A stretch of 64,000 nucleotides of DNA, taken from the NCBI RefSeq assembly GCF_000730645.1, contig NZ_BBIU01000005.1:186001-250000 (forward strand). Direction: 5' to 3'. This document shows, piece after piece, positions 50,461-59,233 of this stretch (positions are counted from its first letter, which is position 1; each line of letters starts with the position of its first letter). The translations under genes were made by a program, and so were the position numbers. The DNA is from Pseudomonas parafulva NBRC 16636 = DSM 17004 (GTDB lineage: Bacteria > Pseudomonadota > Gammaproteobacteria > Pseudomonadales > Pseudomonadaceae). Below the pieces are notes generated by a model. That model saw only the letters and a program-made list of their open reading frames with translations, made no database searches and had not been told where the DNA came from.

Positions 50461-50950
50461 GGAAATAAACCTCGTCGCATCGATCTTGGGGTAATTGTGC
50501 TGATGCTCGGGGCCGGTCAGGGGCCAGGCGGTTGTCCTGTATGCAGGCGTGCGACGACGAAGGTGAAGGCGCGAAGGGGAAGGGTGTGCAGGCCAGGCAA
50601 ACATGTGCTTCGGCAGGTCGGCTCGTGGTTGCCTTGCTGCCCAGCGCTGCGGTTGCCAGTACTGCGGTGATGCGCTTCCGTCCCTCGGGACAACTTCTTC
50701 GTTGCAGTCGCAATCCTGTCGAACCGCCTTGTGGGCCGTGTGGACGCGAGGTTACCCCTGGGGTGAGCGGAGTGCACCTCGAAGGCCCCGTTCAGGGCCC
50801 CTGATTAGCGGGAGCGAGGCCATCATGCCCTTGGTAAAAAGAGCCTGTCAAACGTTTTGTAGTGCTTTTTTAGGTCTACTACATCTTTGGTCTAATACGA
50901 CTCGTCAGTCAGTTTCGAGGCCGTTGGTCGAGCCCTTGAGTGGCCTGGAT
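50461..50950. other. non-coding region upstream of aceA
   Basis: 490 bases between the aceA start and the end of the secretin-N-domain gene. I see no supported coding frame. The distal part (about 50840-50900) is AT-richer and contains the candidate promoter and GGTCTA repeats. The rest is a GC-rich presumed leader without an obvious riboswitch fold. Confidence 0.55.
50822..50851 (-). promoter_or_regulatory. candidate aceA promoter
   Basis: TTGACA (50851-50846 on the minus strand), an 18-base spacer and CATGAT (50827-50822, 4/6 to TATAAT). Just upstream, GGTCTA is repeated at 50873-50878 and 50889-50894, 16 bases apart, a plausible activator site. The start would lie near 50815, leaving a leader of about 355 bases before aceA. 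Confidence 0.4.
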
Positions 50951-51685
50951 TCACTCCAGAAGCTCCACTTTCACCCGCAGCGTCATGCTATCCCCCCGCT
51001 GCGTGCCGTAAGTGCGGCTTGAATCGCTACGCCCTGCGATGCTTTGCGAGTTGGACCCTGCCAGGGGCAACCATTCGCCGAGCTTGCCGGTGATGGTCGT
51101 GTCGGTGCTCTGTACTTTCACTACATCAGCACGTTCGCTGCTCATTCGGTCATTATTGGTGCTTATTTGCAGCCTGACGGTGTCGCCGCTCAGGCTTGGG
51201 GTTACGTAAAAGCCTTGGGTTACATTGCGGTACTGGGTATCACTGCGCAGGCGCCCGTAGTCATCGGTGCCCACCTGGGTAATAGGAATGCTCTGGCCCA
51301 GTTGAATCAGTGCCGGTTGCCCCTCGCTGGCCTGGATTTGTTGCACGCCCCCTTCGCGGTTCTGCGTGCTGTGGCGGATGACCTGGCCGTTGCCGCGGTT
51401 ATCCTGGTAGTTGCTGTCGTCGTTGTCCACGCTGATGAGCAGGCGTTTGGGGGCGGTGTCCAGCTGCTGCAACAAGGTGCGCAAATCATCGATGCGCTGC
51501 GTGCTGGCGTTCACTACCAGCTTGTTCTCGAAGGCGGTCACCGTTCCATCCCCGCCGATGAATGCCTTGGCGGTAGGCAGCAGTTCGGCGCTGCTGCGGT
51601 GTTGCAGTGGCAGTACCTCGGTGGCAGCGTGGGCAGCAAAGCTGGCAATGAGCAGCAGGCCGAAGGCAAGAGGGCGTAGCGGCAT
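50951..51685 (-). CDS. secreted protein with secretin-type N domain
   Basis: 244 residues with a signal peptide (about 1-20, LLLIASFAAHAA). A secretin N1/NolW-like domain follows (about 22-85; TEVLPLQHRSSAELLPTAKA, NKLVVNASTQRIDDLRTLLQ then QLDTAPKRLLISV). The rest resembles the start of a secretin-barrel region (YVTPSLSGDTVRLQIST) but stops before a gate or pore. No secretion-system genes are nearby, so it may be a stand-alone periplasmic protein. Divergent from an AAA ATPase gene across 141 bases. Confidence 0.82.
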   Translation of the reverse strand: MPLRPLAFGLLLIASFAAHAATEVLPLQHRSSAELLPTAKAFIGGDGTVTAFENKLVVNASTQRIDDLRTLLQQLDTAPKRLLISVDNDDSNYQDNRGNGQVIRHSTQNREGGVQQIQASEGQPALIQLGQSIPITQVGTDDYGRLRSDTQYRNVTQGFYVTPSLSGDTVRLQISTNNDRMSSERADVVKVQSTDTTITGKLGEWLPLAGSNSQSIAGRSDSSRTYGTQRGDSMTLRVKVELLE

Positions 51686-51764
51686 GGCGTTGATCCCCGC
51701 ATGGTGGAATAGGCATGTTGGCAAATCTAAAGCACTGTGGCTGAGCCTGAGTGATCCAGGCCCC

Positions 51765-51813
51765 ATTATCTATATTTATCCGTTAAGCTATAAAATATAG
51801 TTCGCTAGATAAT
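51765..51813. promoter_or_regulatory. AT-rich nested inverted repeat between ATPase and secretin-N genes
   Basis: ATTATCTA (51765-51772) pairs with TAGATAAT (51806-51813), and inside it CTATATTT (51770-51777) pairs with AAATATAG (51793-51800). The 49-base region is about three quarters A+T in a high-GC chromosome. It ends 13 bases before the ATPase start, overlapping its presumed promoter. Confidence 0.5.
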
Positions 51814-51826
51814 CAAGGATAAACCT

Positions 51827-52990
51827 ATGAGCCCGTCCCGCCCCATCTTCCGCCGTACCGCGCTGGCAGAGACCCTGGTGCGCGACCTTGCCGGTGAATC
51901 ACTGGTGGATTACAGCTCGGGTATGTTCCTGGCCGCGCCCAGGCGCACCGGCAAGAGCACCTTCCTCAACAACGACCTTGTGCCGGCGTGCGTGCAGCGC
52001 GGCTGGTTGCCGGTGTACGTCGACTTGTGGTCGGACCGCGATACAGACCCGGCCGAACTCATCAGCGGGGCCATCGGCACGGCACTGGCCGGCTTCGAGG
52101 GCACGCTGGCCAAAACGGCGAAGAAGGCCGGCATCGACAAGATCAACCTGCTGCGTACCTTGAGCTGGGACTTTACCCGGCCGCAACTGCCTGCCGGCAC
52201 GACCCTGGCACAGGCACTGGCCGTGCTGCACCAGGTGGCTGGCCAAATGGTCATCCTGATCATCGACGAAGCCCAGCATGCACTCAACAGCGCAGGCGGG
52301 CTGAATGCAATGTTTGCCCTGAAGGCTGCGCGCGACCAGCTTAACCGGGGTGACCGGCCAGACGGCTTGCGCCTGGTATTCACAGGTTCCAGCCGCGACA
52401 AGCTGGCCAACCTGGTGCTGAAGAGCAAACAGCCGTTCTACGGCGCCAGCATTACCCCGTTCCCCTTGCTGGGGCGTGATTTTGTCGAGTTCATCACCCA
52501 GGTGTGGAACAGCCGGCTGGCAGACAGCAACCAGTTCAAGGTCGATGACCTGGAGGATGCTTTCGAGCGGGTAGGGCGGCGGCCAGAAATGCTCGGCAAG
52601 CTGCTGGCTGAGGTAAGCGTGGGGCTCGGCGCGGCGGGGAACCTGGGGGCGCTGTTGCGTACGGGTGCGCTGAACCACCAAGCCGGCGTGTGGAGCGACT
52701 ACGAAAGTGCCTGGAACGACCTGTCGCCGCTGCAGCAGGCGGTGTTGGCAGTGATGGCTGGGCGGGCGCTGGCCGGCCAGCCTTTCACGCCGTTCAGCGA
52801 GCAGACCCTGGCCGACGTAAACCGCACCCTTGAGCGCCAGCAGGCGGAACCCAATGCCAGCACGCCGAACGTACAAAAAGCCCTGGACGCGTTGCGCGAA
52901 AAGGAACTGGTGTGGAAGGCCAACCGTGGCGAGTACGCGCTGGAAGATGCTTCCATGGCCGAGTGGTTGGTGAAAGGCAGTTTGGCGTAG
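51827..52990 (+). CDS. AAA/archaeal-type P-loop ATPase with C-terminal winged helix
   Basis: 387 residues. Walker A APRRTGKST (about 37-45), Walker B VILIIDEAQ (about 140-148) and a sensor-1-like LRLVFTGSSRD follow the ORC/Cdc6-like or archaeal-ATPase pattern. The C-terminus (from about 300, LSPLQQAVLAVMAG, NVQKALDALREKELVWK) looks like a winged-helix domain. No membrane segment. AAGGA precedes the ATG. Biological role unknown; related ATPases serve in DNA transactions, signalling or defence. Divergent from the secretin-N gene. Confidence 0.8.
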   Translation: MSPSRPIFRRTALAETLVRDLAGESLVDYSSGMFLAAPRRTGKSTFLNNDLVPACVQRGWLPVYVDLWSDRDTDPAELISGAIGTALAGFEGTLAKTAKKAGIDKINLLRTLSWDFTRPQLPAGTTLAQALAVLHQVAGQMVILIIDEAQHALNSAGGLNAMFALKAARDQLNRGDRPDGLRLVFTGSSRDKLANLVLKSKQPFYGASITPFPLLGRDFVEFITQVWNSRLADSNQFKVDDLEDAFERVGRRPEMLGKLLAEVSVGLGAAGNLGALLRTGALNHQAGVWSDYESAWNDLSPLQQAVLAVMAGRALAGQPFTPFSEQTLADVNRTLERQQAEPNASTPNVQKALDALREKELVWKANRGEYALEDASMAEWLVKGSLA

Positions 52991-53103
52991 GTGTCACCCC
53001 GGGCAGGCCGCTGATGATGAACGGTGGCCGCTGTCAGACAAATTCCGTAACATCGCGCCCCTGCTTTTTCACTGCCCTTCGCGGGCCGCAACACAGGATG
53101 CTC

Positions 53104-54546
53104 ATGAAACCTGCCAACCTACGTGCCGACCTGCTGGCCGGCCTGACGACTTCGTTCGCGCTGGTGCCTGAGTGCATCGCCTTTGCCCTGGTGGCCCACC
53201 TCAACCCGCTGATGGGCCTGTACGGCGCGTTCATCATCTGCACCCTGACTGCGCTGTTCGGTGGCCGGCCGGGGATGATCTCCGGTGCTGCGGGCTCGAT
53301 GGCCGTGGTGATCGTGGCGCTGGTGGTGCAGCACGGCGCCCAATACCTGCTCGCAACAGTATTGCTGGGCGGTGTGGTGATGATCCTGTTCGGTGTGTTG
53401 CGCCTGGGCAAACTGGTGCGCCTGGTGCCTTACCCGGTGATGCTGGGCTTCGTCAACGGCCTGGCCATCGTTATCGCCATGGCCCAGCTGGAGCACTTCA
53501 AGCAAGGCGAGCAATGGTTGACGGGCACGCCGTTGTACCTGATGGCCGGGCTGGTGGGCCTGACCATGCTGGTGGTCTACGGGCTGCCTAAACTGACCCG
53601 CACGGTACCCCCGGCGCTGGTGGCGATCCTCGGCGTGGGCCTGTTGGTGTACCTGCTCGACCTGCCCACCCGCACCCTGGGTGACATGGCGCACATTGCC
53701 GGTGGCCTGCCGCCGCTGGCGCTGCCCGATGTGCCCTGGAACCTGGAAACCCTGCGCATCATTGCCCCGTATGCGGTGCTGATGGCCATGGTCGGCCTGC
53801 TGGAAACCCTGCTTACCCTGAACCTTACCGATGAAATCACCGAGAGCCGCGGCTACCCCGACCGCGAGTGCGTGGCGTTGGGTGCGGCAAACATGGTGTC
53901 TGGCCTGTGCGGCGGCATGGGCGGCTGCGCGATGATCGGGCAAACCGTGATCAACCTCAGTTCCGGTGGCCGTGGGCGTTTGTCGGGGGTGGTCGCCGGG
54001 GTGATGATTCTGCTGTTCGTGTTGTTCCTGTCGCCACTGATCGAGCGGATTCCGCTGGCCGCGCTGGTGGGCGTGATGTTCGTGGTGGCCCAGCAGACGT
54101 TTGCCTGGGCATCGCTGCGGGTGTTGCACAAAGTGCCGGCCAGCGACGTGCTGGCAATCATTGCGGTGACCATCGTCACGGTGCTGACCGACCTGGCCAT
54201 GGCTGTGCTGTTCGGCATCATCGTCGCGGCGCTGAACTTTGCCTGGCAGCATGCCCGAGAGTTGTATGCCGACAGCCATGATGACGGGGAAGGCGGCAAG
54301 CGTTACCAGGTGCATGGCACGCTGTTCTTTGCCTCCACCACGTCGTTTCTCAACCAGTTCGACACGCCCAACGACCCCGCCCAGGTCACGCTGGACTGCC
54401 AGCACCTGAGCTTTGTCGATTACTCGGCCATTGCCGCCTTGAAAACCCTGCGTGAACGCTATGCAAAGGCCGGCAAGCATTTGCGGGTGGTGCACCTGTC
54501 TGAGCGGTGCAAGAAGCTGTTGAAGCGGGCAGGGGAGCAGCATTAA
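53104..54546 (+). CDS. SulP-family anion permease with STAS domain
   Basis: 480 residues. About 11-12 membrane segments from the N-terminus (MKPANLRADLLAGLTTSFAL is the SulP entry helix) and a C-terminal STAS domain (about 400-480; TLDCQHLSFVDYSAIAALKTL). Likely imports sulfate, bicarbonate or a dicarboxylate; substrate not assignable. The ATG at 53104 has AGGA five bases upstream; an in-frame ATG at 53098 would overlap that site. It lies 113 bases after the ATPase gene and is convergent with the EF-G gene, sharing a terminator. Confidence 0.92.
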   Translation: MKPANLRADLLAGLTTSFALVPECIAFALVAHLNPLMGLYGAFIICTLTALFGGRPGMISGAAGSMAVVIVALVVQHGAQYLLATVLLGGVVMILFGVLRLGKLVRLVPYPVMLGFVNGLAIVIAMAQLEHFKQGEQWLTGTPLYLMAGLVGLTMLVVYGLPKLTRTVPPALVAILGVGLLVYLLDLPTRTLGDMAHIAGGLPPLALPDVPWNLETLRIIAPYAVLMAMVGLLETLLTLNLTDEITESRGYPDRECVALGAANMVSGLCGGMGGCAMIGQTVINLSSGGRGRLSGVVAGVMILLFVLFLSPLIERIPLAALVGVMFVVAQQTFAWASLRVLHKVPASDVLAIIAVTIVTVLTDLAMAVLFGIIVAALNFAWQHARELYADSHDDGEGGKRYQVHGTLFFASTTSFLNQFDTPNDPAQVTLDCQHLSFVDYSAIAALKTLRERYAKAGKHLRVVHLSERCKKLLKRAGEQH

Positions 54547-54572
54547 CGGTTCAGGGCGGGCTGTTTACAGCT

Positions 54573-54600
54573 AAAACCGCCCCTACCCGCCGCGGTTTTT
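54573..54600. terminator. bidirectional terminator between SulP and EF-G genes
   Basis: AAAACCGC (54573-54580), an 11-base loop and GCGGTTTT (54592-54599) form a stem with A/T flanks on both sides. For the plus strand it follows the SulP stop with a TTTTT run. For the minus strand it includes the EF-G stop codon (54583-54585), so the last EF-G codons form part of the hairpin. Confidence 0.7.
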
Positions 54601-56694
54601 CTTGACGAGGGTGTCGGCGATGCTGGCCGGCGCCTCGGCATAGCGGGTGAACTCCATGGAGAAGCTCGCCCGGCCCTGGCTCATCGAGCGCATCGACGTG
54701 GCGTAGCCGAACATCTCGCCCAGCGGCACTTCCGCGCGGATGACCTTGCCGGCCGGCGTTTCATCACCATCCTGGATAATGCCCCGGCGCCTGCTGAGGT
54801 CACCCAGGATGTCCCCCTGATATTCCTCTGGGGTGACCACCTCTACCTTCATCACCGGCTCCAGCAATACCGCGCCGCCGTGTTGCGCCAGTTGCTTGGT
54901 GGCCATGGAGGCGGCGATCTTGTAGGCCATCTCGTTGGAGTCCACGTCGTGATAGGAGCCGTCATACACCGCAGCCTTCAGGTTGATGAGCGGGTAGCCG
55001 GCCAGCACGCCGTTCTTCATCTGTTCTTCGATGCCTTTCTGAATGGCCGGGATGTATTCCCTGGGCACCACGCCGCCCACAATCTCGTTGATGAACGTTA
55101 GCCCCTCGGTGCCTTCGTCACCCGGCGCAAAGCGAATCCAGCAATGGCCATACTGGCCACGGCCACCCGACTGGCGAACGAAGCGGCCTTCAATCTCGCA
55201 GGTGTTGCGAATTTTTTCGCGGTACGCCACCTGCGGCTTGCCGATGTTGGCCTCCACGTTGAACTCGCGGCGCATGCGGTCGACGATGATGTCCAGGTGC
55301 AGCTCGCCCATGCCGGAGATGATGGTCTGGCCGGTCTCCTCATCGGTGCGTACGCGAAACGACGGGTCTTCCTGGGCCAGCTTGCCCAGGGCGATGCCCA
55401 TTTTTTCCTGGTCGGCCTTGGTCTTGGGTTCCACCGCTACGGAAATCACCGGGTCGGGGAAATCCATGCGTTCCAGCACAATGGGCTTGTCCAGGTCGCA
55501 CAGGGTATCGCCGGTGGTCACGTCCTTCATGCCGATCAGCGCGGCAATGTCACCGGCGCACACGTCCTTGATTTCTGCGCGCTGGTTGGCGTGCATCTGC
55601 ACCATGCGGCCAATGCGCTCCTTTTTGCCCTTCACCGAGTTGAGCACGGCATTGCCAGAGCTGAGCACGCCGGAATAGACCCGGGCAAAGGTCAGCGTAC
55701 CGACGAAGGGGTCGGTGGCAATCTTGAACGCCAGGGCCGAGAACGGCTCGTTGTCGTCGGCGTGGCGCTCCAGGTGCTTGGTGTCGTCGTCCGGGTGGGT
55801 GCCACGGATAGCCGGGATCTCGGAAGGGGCAGGGAGGTAGTCGATCACCGCGTCGAGCATCAGCGGCACCCCCTTGTTCTTGAACGATGAGCCCAGCACG
55901 GTGGGCACGATTTCGTTGTTCAGGGTGCGCTTGCGCAGGCCGGCCTTGATTTCGTCGGTCGTCAGCGGCTCGCCTTCCAGAAACTTCAGGGTGAGTGCGT
56001 CGTCGGCTTCGGCAGCAGCCTCCACCAGGTGCGCACGCCACTCATCAGCCAGCGCCTGCAGCTCAGCGGGGATGTCCTCTTCGCGGTAGCTGGTGCCCTG
56101 GTCGGCGTCGTTCCAGTAGATGGCTTTCATCTTCACCAGGTCGATCTGGCCCATAAAGTGTTCTTCGCTGCCAATGGCCAGCTGAATGGGCACCGGGTGA
56201 TGGCCCAGGCGCTGGTCGATCTGCTTGACCACCCGCAGAAAGTCGGCGCCCTGGCGGTCCATCTTGTTGATGTAGGCCAGGCGCGGCACCTGGTACTTGT
56301 TGGCCTGCCGCCACACCGTTTCGGACTGTGGCTCTACCCCGTCGGCGCCGCTGAACACCACCACCGCGCCGTCGAGCACGCGCAGCGAACGCTCCACCTC
56401 GATGGTGAAGTCGACGTGGCCGGGGGTGTCGATGATATTGAAGCGGTACTTGTGGGCGAACTGCTTGGCCGAGCCCTGCCAGAACGCCGTGGTAGCGGCT
56501 GAAGTGATGGTGATGCCGCGCTCTTGCTCCTGGGCCATCCAGTCCATGGTCGCGGCGCCGTCATGCACCTCGCCCATCTTGTGGTTGACCCCGGTGTAGA
56601 ACAGGATTCGCTCGGTGGTGGTGGTTTTGCCGGCATCCACGTGGGCAACGATGCCAATGTTGCGGTACAGCTCGATGGGGGTTGTGCGGGCCAT
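54583..56694 (-). CDS. fusB: elongation factor G, second copy type (FusB/FusA2)
   Basis: 703 residues. GTPase motifs G1 AHVDAGKT (17-24), DTPGH (about 88-92) and NKMD (about 142-145), followed by EF-G domains II-V. It catalyses ribosomal translocation and/or ribosome recycling. The gene stands alone, away from rpsL-rpsG-tuf, so it is probably the additional EF-G of pseudomonads rather than the str-operon copy; I cannot see the other copy in this window. Some second EF-Gs specialise in recycling. Confidence 0.93.
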   Translation of the reverse strand: MARTTPIELYRNIGIVAHVDAGKTTTTERILFYTGVNHKMGEVHDGAATMDWMAQEQERGITITSAATTAFWQGSAKQFAHKYRFNIIDTPGHVDFTIEVERSLRVLDGAVVVFSGADGVEPQSETVWRQANKYQVPRLAYINKMDRQGADFLRVVKQIDQRLGHHPVPIQLAIGSEEHFMGQIDLVKMKAIYWNDADQGTSYREEDIPAELQALADEWRAHLVEAAAEADDALTLKFLEGEPLTTDEIKAGLRKRTLNNEIVPTVLGSSFKNKGVPLMLDAVIDYLPAPSEIPAIRGTHPDDDTKHLERHADDNEPFSALAFKIATDPFVGTLTFARVYSGVLSSGNAVLNSVKGKKERIGRMVQMHANQRAEIKDVCAGDIAALIGMKDVTTGDTLCDLDKPIVLERMDFPDPVISVAVEPKTKADQEKMGIALGKLAQEDPSFRVRTDEETGQTIISGMGELHLDIIVDRMRREFNVEANIGKPQVAYREKIRNTCEIEGRFVRQSGGRGQYGHCWIRFAPGDEGTEGLTFINEIVGGVVPREYIPAIQKGIEEQMKNGVLAGYPLINLKAAVYDGSYHDVDSNEMAYKIAASMATKQLAQHGGAVLLEPVMKVEVVTPEEYQGDILGDLSRRRGIIQDGDETPAGKVIRAEVPLGEMFGYATSMRSMSQGRASFSMEFTRYAEAPASIADTLVKKNRGG

Positions 56695-56767
56695 GACAGA
56701 CTACCTGCGCAGAGGCGGATCCCCCCACGTTAGCAGACGCGGGGGATCCTGCCGTACCGCCTGGCTG

Positions 56768-57193
56768 TCAGTCGGCCGGGGCCTGCAACTGCCACTGGCC
56801 GTCCACGTCGCGGGCCAGGCCACTGGCGGGCAACAGGGCCAGCAGGCGTGGGTGCAGGCTGGCCTCGGTGAAGGTTTTGACGGTGGTCAGGTCCAGCGTG
56901 CCGAACAGGCCCAGGTCAGCCTTGGTGTACGACAGCCAGGCCTTTTTCAGTACCTGGGCCACGTCGCTGGCGCAGGTGCTGGCGAAGCGCCGGTGCCATT
57001 GGCGGTTGTCGAAGGTAAAGTTGTGCGCAAGGCTGTAGCTGGCCTGGTCCTGGCCTTCGGTGCAGCGGTGGCAGCGGCACGGCCCTTCGCCGAAGGCATT
57101 GCGCAGGTAGCTGTTGAAATCCACCACGGGCTTGAGGGACAGGCGTTTGTCCACATCGAACAGGTCGGCGATCAGGGGTTCTTCGGCGCTCAC
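56768..57193 (-). CDS. hypothetical protein with CxCHxC motif
   Basis: 141 residues from a GTG start with GAGGAT upstream. A compact Cys/His cluster at Cys39, Cys41, His42 and Cys44 (GPCRCHRCTEG) could bind zinc or an Fe-S cluster. The rest is helical with no signal peptide or membrane span. It precedes the EF-G gene on the same strand by 74 bases but need not be functionally linked. Not recognised. Confidence 0.72.
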   Translation of the reverse strand: MSAEEPLIADLFDVDKRLSLKPVVDFNSYLRNAFGEGPCRCHRCTEGQDQASYSLAHNFTFDNRQWHRRFASTCASDVAQVLKKAWLSYTKADLGLFGTLDLTTVKTFTEASLHPRLLALLPASGLARDVDGQWQLQAPAD

Positions 57194-57376
57194 TCGGTAT
57201 CCTCGTGTGGTGTGGCGTGCATCGGCGGGCACCCTAACAGATCGGGGCAGGCAGATCATCTTTTGCAGGGCTGGCTGCAACGTAGCTGGCCCCGTGATCA
57301 GGTCATTAGAGACAACCCCAACCACCTGCCGTACTCTACGCCCCTACAACCCTACCCACCCCCTGAGGTAACCCGT

Positions 57377-57679
57377 TTGAGCAGCAAGTACCCGTACACC
57401 GCCACCGTCACCATCAGCGCCGAAGACCGTGGCGGCGATGCCGAAGCGTCAGAAAATACGGCCATGCGCGTGGGCCTGGAGGCAGTGACCGAAACCTTGA
57501 AGAAGGTGCATTTCGTAGGCACCCTCGCTGCCCCGGATAAGCCAGCCACGCACATCTGCGTCACCCTGGAGAATGGCCTCACCTACTACGGTCCGATCGT
57601 GAACGGCCACGCCGAACTCGAAGGTGGCTGGATCGCGTTCGAGTCCGACATGCTCACCCCTGAAGAGCTGGGCCTGTAA
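57377..57679 (+). CDS. small conserved hypothetical protein, TTG start
   Basis: 100 residues. The TTG at 57377 is supported by GAGG eight bases upstream and by the abrupt change from proline-rich junk (upstream frame) to ordered sequence (SSKYPYTATVTISAED). An ATG at 57464 would be too late. Contents: one alpha/beta unit with TLEKGLTYYGPIV-like blocks, no cysteines of note, no membrane span. It ends three bases before the convergent aminotransferase gene. Function unknown. Confidence 0.72.
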   Translation: MSSKYPYTATVTISAEDRGGDAEASENTAMRVGLEAVTETLKKVHFVGTLAAPDKPATHICVTLENGLTYYGPIVNGHAELEGGWIAFESDMLTPEELGL

Positions 57680-57682
57680 GCC

Positions 57683-58933
57683 TCAGTTCAACGCCGCCAG
57701 GCACTGCTCGAGGATATCCAGGCCTTCTTCGAGCACCTCGGCCTCGATGGTCAGCGGTGCCAGCAGGCGGATGATGTGCCGGGCCTTGCCGCTGGGCATC
57801 AGCAGCAGCCCCTTGGCCCGCGCCGTTTCCAGCACCTTGGTCAGTTGGGCGGGCGCCGGCTTGCCCTCGGCGTCCACCAGCTCGATGCCACGCATGGCCC
57901 CCACGCCGGTCAGCCGGCCAAGCGCCGGGCACAGCCCGCTGGCCTTCCATTGCTCGAACCGCTGCGCAATGGCCTGGGCCTGGTGCTCCCCCCAGGTCGC
58001 GATGTTGGCGTCGGTCATTTGCGCCAGGCTGGCCAGCGCTGCCGCACAGGCGATCGGGTTGCCGGAGTAGGTGCCGCCCAGCCCCCCCTTGGGCAGCGCG
58101 GCCAGTAGCGCCTGGCGGCCAACCAACGCCCCCAGCGGCATGCCGCCTGCAATGCTCTTGGCCAGCAGCACGAGGTCGGGCTCGATGCCCAGCCGGGTAA
58201 AGCCGAAGCGCTGGCCGGTGCGGCCAAACCCGGACTGGATCTCGTCAACGATCAGCAGAATGCCATGGCTATCACAGAAGCGGCGCAGCGCCTGGGCAAA
58301 CCCAGGGTCCATGGCCAGGAACCCGCCTTCGCCCTGTACCGGTTCGAAAATGAACGCGGCCACGTCTTCTACGGCCAGCTCCACACTGAACAAGCGCTCC
58401 ATGGCCGCCAGCGCCTGGTCACAGCTAACGCCGGTGTCGGCGCTGGGGTAGGGCAGGTGGTACACCGGGCCCGGTAATTCACCGACCCGCTGCTTGTAGG
58501 GCGCCACCTTGCCATTGAGGTTCAGGGTGGCCAGGGTGCGGCCGTGGAACCCGCCGTCGAACGCAATGACCGCGCGCTTGCCGGTGGCCGCGCGGGCTAC
58601 CTTCAGGGCGTTTTCGGCCGCTTCGGCACCGCTGTTGGTCAGCATGCCTGCCACCGGGTAGCTGACCGGCACGAACTGGCTCAAGCGCTCCATCAATGCC
58701 AGGTAGGGGCCGTGCGGGGCGGCGTTGAATGCGTAGTGGGTCAGCTGGGCGGCCTGTGCCTGGATGGCCTGCACCACCGCTGGGTTGCAATGGCCCAGGT
58801 TGAGCACGCCGATGCCGCCGACGAAGTCGATGTAGCGCTTGCCGTCGGTGCCCCACACTTCGGCGTTACGGCCATGGGAAAGGGTGATGGGGTGAACGAT
58901 GGCAATGGACTGGCTGATACTTTCCTGGAGCAT
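57683..58933 (-). CDS. class III aminotransferase (4-aminobutyrate/ornithine type)
   Basis: 416 residues from ATG 58933 (MLQESISQSI), with AGGTG eight to nine bases upstream; an in-frame GTG at 58945 adds four residues. PLP-binding landmarks: NSGAEAAENALK, FDGGFHGRT, FEPVQGEGG, DEIQSGFGRTG and the Schiff-base Lys259 (LLAKSIAGG). Transaminates an omega-amino donor such as GABA, although ornithine or acetylornithine cannot be excluded. Divergent from an amino-acid permease, suggesting a catabolic pair. Confidence 0.92.
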   Translation of the reverse strand: MLQESISQSIAIVHPITLSHGRNAEVWGTDGKRYIDFVGGIGVLNLGHCNPAVVQAIQAQAAQLTHYAFNAAPHGPYLALMERLSQFVPVSYPVAGMLTNSGAEAAENALKVARAATGKRAVIAFDGGFHGRTLATLNLNGKVAPYKQRVGELPGPVYHLPYPSADTGVSCDQALAAMERLFSVELAVEDVAAFIFEPVQGEGGFLAMDPGFAQALRRFCDSHGILLIVDEIQSGFGRTGQRFGFTRLGIEPDLVLLAKSIAGGMPLGALVGRQALLAALPKGGLGGTYSGNPIACAAALASLAQMTDANIATWGEHQAQAIAQRFEQWKASGLCPALGRLTGVGAMRGIELVDAEGKPAPAQLTKVLETARAKGLLLMPSGKARHIIRLLAPLTIEAEVLEEGLDILEQCLAALN

Positions 58934-58996
58934 GGGGACGGGCACCTGTGGTCGGTCAGGTGCTTATCCAAGCCTTTTGGCTGGTAGCCGCGCAAA

Positions 58997-59138
58997 CGAA
59001 TTATTCGATTGGGGTCATTCCGTGTATTCCTGCAAAATTGAGCTGAAGGGCAAGCTGAGCGCCGGGCTTCTTTGATGTAGTGGGGTTCTGTTAGCCGGTG
59101 ATGAGGGCATGGGTACCCATATCATTCCCTAGCGGAAT
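58997..59138. promoter_or_regulatory. palindromes in the aminotransferase/permease divergent region
   Basis: Three dyads lie in the 300-base gap: CGAAT-T-ATTCG (58997-59007), the perfect 12-bp palindrome ATGGGTACCCAT (59109-59120) and ATTCC-N5-GGAAT (59124-59138). Each is operator-sized; none is followed by a T run. They may serve a regulator controlling both divergent genes. No regulator gene is adjacent. Confidence 0.4.
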
Positions 59139-59233
59139 CACATACTTCTAAAAGGTCGTTTGTTGCCCCCCGTCGCAGGTTGAATACTGGCCCGGATCCA
59201 TCAAAAGCATGGCCGATCCAGTAGAGGGTTCTC

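Noticed and set aside
50893..50903. TAATACGACTC, an 11-base match to the phage T7 promoter
   Set aside because: The match stops before the initiation region (CTATAGGG is absent) and no T7-like polymerase or phage genes are nearby. Treated as chance.
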